This document shows positions 5,231 to 7,840 of a stretch of 7,840 nucleotides of DNA, piece after piece. A program made the translations under genes and the position numbers. The DNA comes from SAR202 cluster bacterium (GTDB lineage: Bacteria; Chloroflexota; Dehalococcoidia; SAR202; CAJWER01): NCBI GenBank assembly GCA_030740335.1, contig JASLXL010000273.1:1-7840 (forward strand), written 5' to 3'. The notes under the pieces are model-generated. The model was not told where the DNA came from, made no database searches, and was given only the letters and a program-made list of their open reading frames with translations. How positions within the stretch are numbered: position 1 is the stretch's first letter; every line of letters begins with the position of its first letter.

Positions 5231-6217
5231 ATGTGGAACACAATTGGCCACGACAGTGCTGTTGGCCTGCTTTGGCGCAGCCTCGATGAGGGGCGACTGG
5301 CCCACGCATACATGATTACTGGGCCAAGTCATCTGGGTAAGATGACTTTGGCCTTGGACCTTGCCATGGCTGTCAACTGCACCGGGCAAGAACGGCCCTG
5401 CGGCGAGTGCACCCAGTGCGAACGGGTTTTCCGCGGCCTGCACACTGACGTGAAGGTCGTGGGAGTCGACAAGGGAGTCAAGATCACCATCGATCAGGTG
5501 CGCGAGATGCAGCGAGAGATCATCCTTGCACCATTTGAGGGAGCCAGCAGGGTGGTGATATTCGACGTATCGGAGGGTTTGAGGGAGGATGCGGCAAACC
5601 GGCTGCTCAAGACCCTAGAGGAGCCCCCCGATCAAGTTTTGATTCTGCTGCTCGCCTCCGGCACTGGCGCAGTGGCGCCGACCCTCTCGTCGCGGTGCCA
5701 GCTGCTGGAGCTGAAACGGGTAAGCGGTGCGACCATCGTGGATGCCTTGATTAGGAATCATGGCGTAGAGGCTCCCTTGGCAGACCAGATTGCTCGGATC
5801 GCAAGGGGAAGGCCCGGATGGGCGTTCAGAGCGGCTTCAGACCCTGAAATACTGGAGAGCCTGTCCAGCAAGCTAGAGGAGTTGGAGGAGATTGTTGCCG
5901 GGGAGATTGAGGAGCGCTTTGCTCACGCCATTGGCATAGCTTCTGCCTTCGACAAGGACCGGGCCGCGGGCCGTGTGGATCTGGACATGTGGGTTGACTG
6001 GTGGAGAGATCTCATGCTGGTAAAGGTGGGTACGTCGGAGTTTATGATCCATGTCTCCAGGCTGGAGATCATGCGAGCGGCGGCGGCGAAGTTGACGACG
6101 GATCAGATCGTTCGGGCGATAGCGGCTATTCGCGAAACTGCCTCGTTAATGGAGCGGAATGTCAACTCGCGTCTTGCCCTCGAACAGCTTTTCTTATCCT
6201 TGCCCAGGCCACGATAG
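5231..6217 (+). CDS. holB: DNA polymerase III subunit delta'
   Basis: A 328-residue clamp-loader subunit of the AAA+ type, part of the complex that opens and loads the beta clamp during replication. The N-terminus MWNTIGHDSAVGLLWRSL and HAYMITGP are typical. The P-loop is GPSHLGKMT (31-39), with Met38 where an ATP-hydrolysing subunit has Thr/Ser, in keeping with a delta' that does not hydrolyse ATP. The zinc module is Cys50, Cys57, Cys60 and Cys63 (CGECTQC). RVVIFDVSEG (107-116) corresponds to the Walker B strand. LEEPP (129-133) and the SRC motif with its arginine finger (154-156) follow. The remaining part is the helical collar domain. The start is taken at the second of two adjacent ATGs because GAAGAGG (5218-5224) is better spaced from 5231 (6 bases) than from 5228 (3 bases). 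The DnaX subunits tau/gamma are excluded by length and the degenerate P-loop. Confidence 0.92.
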   Translation: MWNTIGHDSAVGLLWRSLDEGRLAHAYMITGPSHLGKMTLALDLAMAVNCTGQERPCGECTQCERVFRGLHTDVKVVGVDKGVKITIDQVREMQREIILAPFEGASRVVIFDVSEGLREDAANRLLKTLEEPPDQVLILLLASGTGAVAPTLSSRCQLLELKRVSGATIVDALIRNHGVEAPLADQIARIARGRPGWAFRAASDPEILESLSSKLEELEEIVAGEIEERFAHAIGIASAFDKDRAAGRVDLDMWVDWWRDLMLVKVGTSEFMIHVSRLEIMRAAAAKLTTDQIVRAIAAIRETASLMERNVNSRLALEQLFLSLPRPR

Positions 6218-6262
6218 CCCGGTTGTTGTGGTTGTCGGTATTCGTTAGCCCCTTATATGTAG

Positions 6263-6502
6263 ATGGAGAATATCTTGGAACAGACTGAAGGCCAGCCGGC
6301 GACCAATGTTGTGGGGGTGAGGCTCAGCCCGATTGGGGCGATCCGGTACTTCGACCCTCGTGACGAGGCACTAATGCCGGGGGATCGTGTGACTGTCGAC
6401 ACAGAGGATGGCGTGCAGGAGGGTGTGGTGGCGATCGGACCTGGCCAGGTGCTCTACTCGGAGGTCCCGGGGCCGCTGGCGCCGATCGTCGCTCGTGTCT
6501 AG
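6263..6502 (+). CDS. short PSP1/YaaT-like protein (N-terminal domain only)
   Basis: A 79-residue protein resembling the first 70-75 residues of PSP1/YaaT proteins, which in Bacillus are about 275 residues long, sit next to holB, and act in phosphorelay, competence and mRNA-decay complexes. The match covers VVGVRLSPIGAIRYFDPRD (17-35), compare 'VVGVRF...G.IYYFDP' of YaaT, then GDRVTVDTEDGVQEGVVAIGP (40-60), the 'VIVET.RG.E.G.V' segment. The PSP1 domain proper, with its conserved C-terminal cysteines and histidines, is missing. The stop is a TAG at 6500-6502, and I see no continuation in other frames of the 129 bases that follow. It lies 45 bases after holB, the family's usual place. The ATG at 6263 has no clear Shine-Dalgarno; a TTG at 6275, with GGAG (6265-6268) six bases upstream, is an alternative start. 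It could be a naturally short relative or a truncated gene. Confidence 0.6.
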   Translation: MENILEQTEGQPATNVVGVRLSPIGAIRYFDPRDEALMPGDRVTVDTEDGVQEGVVAIGPGQVLYSEVPGPLAPIVARV

Positions 6503-6631
6503 GACGTGGGCATTGCACGAAAGCAGAGGAAATGAATACTTGGCGGCTGAGATTAAACTTGCCCAGCTTAAACGTGCCATCTCAGAGTCGCCGCGGCGAG
6601 CGCATACGCATTACCGGAGGTGTGATCTGTA

Positions 6632-7567
6632 ATGGATCGTGAAGAGGCGAAAGAGCAGATACAGGGAGTGATCGCGACGGTGCCCACTGCCTTTTACAGC
6701 AATTACGATGTCGATTACGGGCTAATGGCCGAGGCAACCGAGGTGTGGATCGAGAGAGGCCTAAAAGGCCAGGGCTCGGTGCTGAAGGTGGCCGCGGCGA
6801 TGGGTGAGGGCCCTCAGTTGAGGGATAGTGAGTGGGGCCGACTGCTGGAGACGGTGGTGAAGGCTGCGAAGGGACGCGTGCCCGTGATGGGGGCGATCCA
6901 CTACAAGGACACGGTGCGCTCGATCGAGGACGCGAAGATAGCCAAGGACGCAGGGGTGATCGGGCTGCAGGTCTCGCCGCCGGTGTTCAACCAACCCAGC
7001 CAGGAAGATATGGTGCGTTACTTTGGCGCGCTATCTGATGGGTCCGACGTGGGCATACTGATATACAACACGCACTGGCTGACCTTCGGAGGCATATTCC
7101 CTGAGACCTTTCGGAGGATGAAGGACTTCGAGTCCATCGTTGCGATAAAGTGGTCGCCGCCTGAGGGGTACAAGTTCGACGAGATATTTGATCTCAAGGA
7201 CACTTTCAATATCATCGATAACACGAACAACCCGATGGAGTGCCACAAGCTGGGTGGGCATGGCTTCCTGTCGGAGGGCGTGGACGCGTACCCGACTTTC
7301 TTCCTGAACATTTGGAGCATGATGGAGGCAGGCAGGTACGAAGAGGCGAACTTCGAGTGGGAGAGGACTGTTCAGCCGATGCGGGACTTTGATGCGAGGA
7401 CCGGGAAAATCTCCGGGGGCGAGGGCAGGATGGAGAAGGGAATTTCCGAGATCATGGGGCTGCCGATGGGCCCGCCACGGCCGCCATCGTTGCCTCTGAA
7501 CGAGGCCGAGATGGCGGAGTTGAGGCAAATCATCATTGACATAGGCTGGCCGGTGCCAGGCGCGTAG
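6632..7567 (+). CDS. DapA-superfamily (class I aldolase) lyase, non-canonical
   Basis: A 311-residue TIM-barrel protein of the dihydrodipicolinate synthase/N-acetylneuraminate lyase superfamily. These enzymes form a Schiff base between lysine and a 2-oxo acid. The Schiff-base lysine is Lys173 (AIKWS, like the IKEAS segment of DapA) and the catalytic tyrosine is Tyr145 (LIYNTHW, like IYNVPGR). GVIATVPTAF (12-21) is the first barrel strand. The GTTGE loop of true DapA, whose threonine pair binds substrate, reads AAAMGE here (about 54-59), and the Arg of YNVPGR is absent. It is therefore unlikely to be a standard dihydrodipicolinate synthase, and the substrate is unknown. The C-terminus is rich in proline and glycine (MGLPMGPPRPP). 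The ATG at 6632 has GGAGGT (6616-6621) ten bases upstream. An ACT-like gene follows after 64 bases. Confidence 0.85.
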   Translation: MDREEAKEQIQGVIATVPTAFYSNYDVDYGLMAEATEVWIERGLKGQGSVLKVAAAMGEGPQLRDSEWGRLLETVVKAAKGRVPVMGAIHYKDTVRSIEDAKIAKDAGVIGLQVSPPVFNQPSQEDMVRYFGALSDGSDVGILIYNTHWLTFGGIFPETFRRMKDFESIVAIKWSPPEGYKFDEIFDLKDTFNIIDNTNNPMECHKLGGHGFLSEGVDAYPTFFLNIWSMMEAGRYEEANFEWERTVQPMRDFDARTGKISGGEGRMEKGISEIMGLPMGPPRPPSLPLNEAEMAELRQIIIDIGWPVPGA

Positions 7568-7631
7568 AGGGACGAACGCCTGTCTGTAGGGGCGTACGGT
7601 GTGCGCTCGACGCGATGTGGGGAGACATGAC

Positions 7632-7840
7632 ATGGAAACACTGAGTCTCGATGAGGTTGTGCGTACGAGCCAGGTCTTCGTGCATCAGGGACGGTACGCC
7701 TACCTGAAGGTGCGGCAGGTCGGGCCTGGAGACCACTTTCTTGTGGCCAGCGACGCGGACGAGATAACGGTGGTTACCGAGGAGTGCAACGTCTCGTCAA
7801 CGGAGTACTCTGCATCTACACAGTGGTTTGTGCTGATTGA
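7632..7840 (+). CDS. ACT-domain-like protein, N-terminal part
   Basis: A partial gene, 69 complete codons before the window ends. The sequence METLSLDEVVRTSQVFVHQG opens it, followed by RYAYLKV (22-28), then HFLVASDADEITVVTEE (about 36-52), an alternating strand pattern with an ESD-like turn. This resembles the ACT_7/CASTOR-type ACT domain ('S.V..DDE.TVV..E'), a fold that binds amino acids as an allosteric sensor. The last visible part, QWFVLI, may be the start of the usual 'WR.L.V' strand. Start: GGGGAG (7619-7624) lies seven bases before the ATG at 7632. An ATG at 7627 is out, because it runs into a stop after five codons. It follows the DapA-like gene closely and may regulate or accompany it. 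The assignment is by resemblance only; what it binds is unknown. Confidence 0.55.
   Translation, partial: METLSLDEVVRTSQVFVHQGRYAYLKVRQVGPGDHFLVASDADEITVVTEECNVSSTEYSASTQWFVLI

Noticed and set aside
6532..6642. A 36-codon open frame starting at ATG 6532 between the YaaT-like and DapA-like genes
   Set aside because: Its AGAGG is only two bases from the ATG, it overlaps the start of the DapA-like gene, and its composition gives no sign of selection.
1..7840. CRISPR array, tRNA or rRNA genes, insertion sequence or phage genes
   Set aside because: No regularly spaced repeats, no tRNA-like TTCRA stem-loop with CCA end, no transposase motifs and no terminal inverted repeats were found on either strand.

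Overview
The window is 7,840 bases of GC-rich (roughly 58-60% by eye) bacterial chromosome. It carries eleven recognisable protein genes, two of them cut by the window edges. I see no rRNA, tRNA, CRISPR array, transposase or phage gene. The mix of genes, with many PIG-L, DapA-family, AAK6-type kinase and MPN/JAMM proteins and a Firmicutes-like delta'/YaaT pair, fits a Chloroflexota bacterium, possibly of the marine SAR202/Dehalococcoidia type. That placement is inferred from gene content and protein flavour, without a database search.

Left block (1-2414, all + strand): the C-terminal part of a PIG-L/LmbE-type deacetylase; adenine phosphoribosyltransferase (apt), which contains a run of ten G; a 199-base spacer; a cytidylate-kinase-like (AAK6-type) P-loop kinase; and a small JAMM metallopeptidase with a TTG start. 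A 342-base spacer with weak inverted repeats and an extended -10 element follows.

Centre (2757-5109): a diaminopimelate-decarboxylase-type enzyme (lysA) is followed, convergently and only 19 bases away, by a tiny minus-strand gene of 80 codons. This small gene encodes only the N-terminal metal-binding, methyl-accepting domain of Ada, and one of the four expected zinc cysteines is replaced by glycine. The 354-base gap upstream of it holds an AT-rich patch, an imperfect tandem repeat of about 50 bp with T-box-like cores, and a second TGGTAGAAT promoter element. That element leads into a 6-carboxytetrahydropterin synthase (QueD-type) gene.

Right block (5231-7840, all + strand): DNA polymerase III delta' (holB), a 79-residue protein matching only the N-terminal part of the PSP1/YaaT family, a DapA-superfamily lyase/aldolase that keeps the Schiff-base lysine and tyrosine but not the threonine pair of true DapA, and the start of an ACT-domain-like protein.

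Most of the window is housekeeping and metabolism: purine salvage, lysine, pterin/queuosine precursor and replication. The less ordinary items are the reduced Ada protein, the tandem repeat before the pterin synthase, the short YaaT-like protein, the non-canonical DapA homologue beside an ACT-like protein, and the homopolymer inside apt. I do not see a coherent new multi-gene system.
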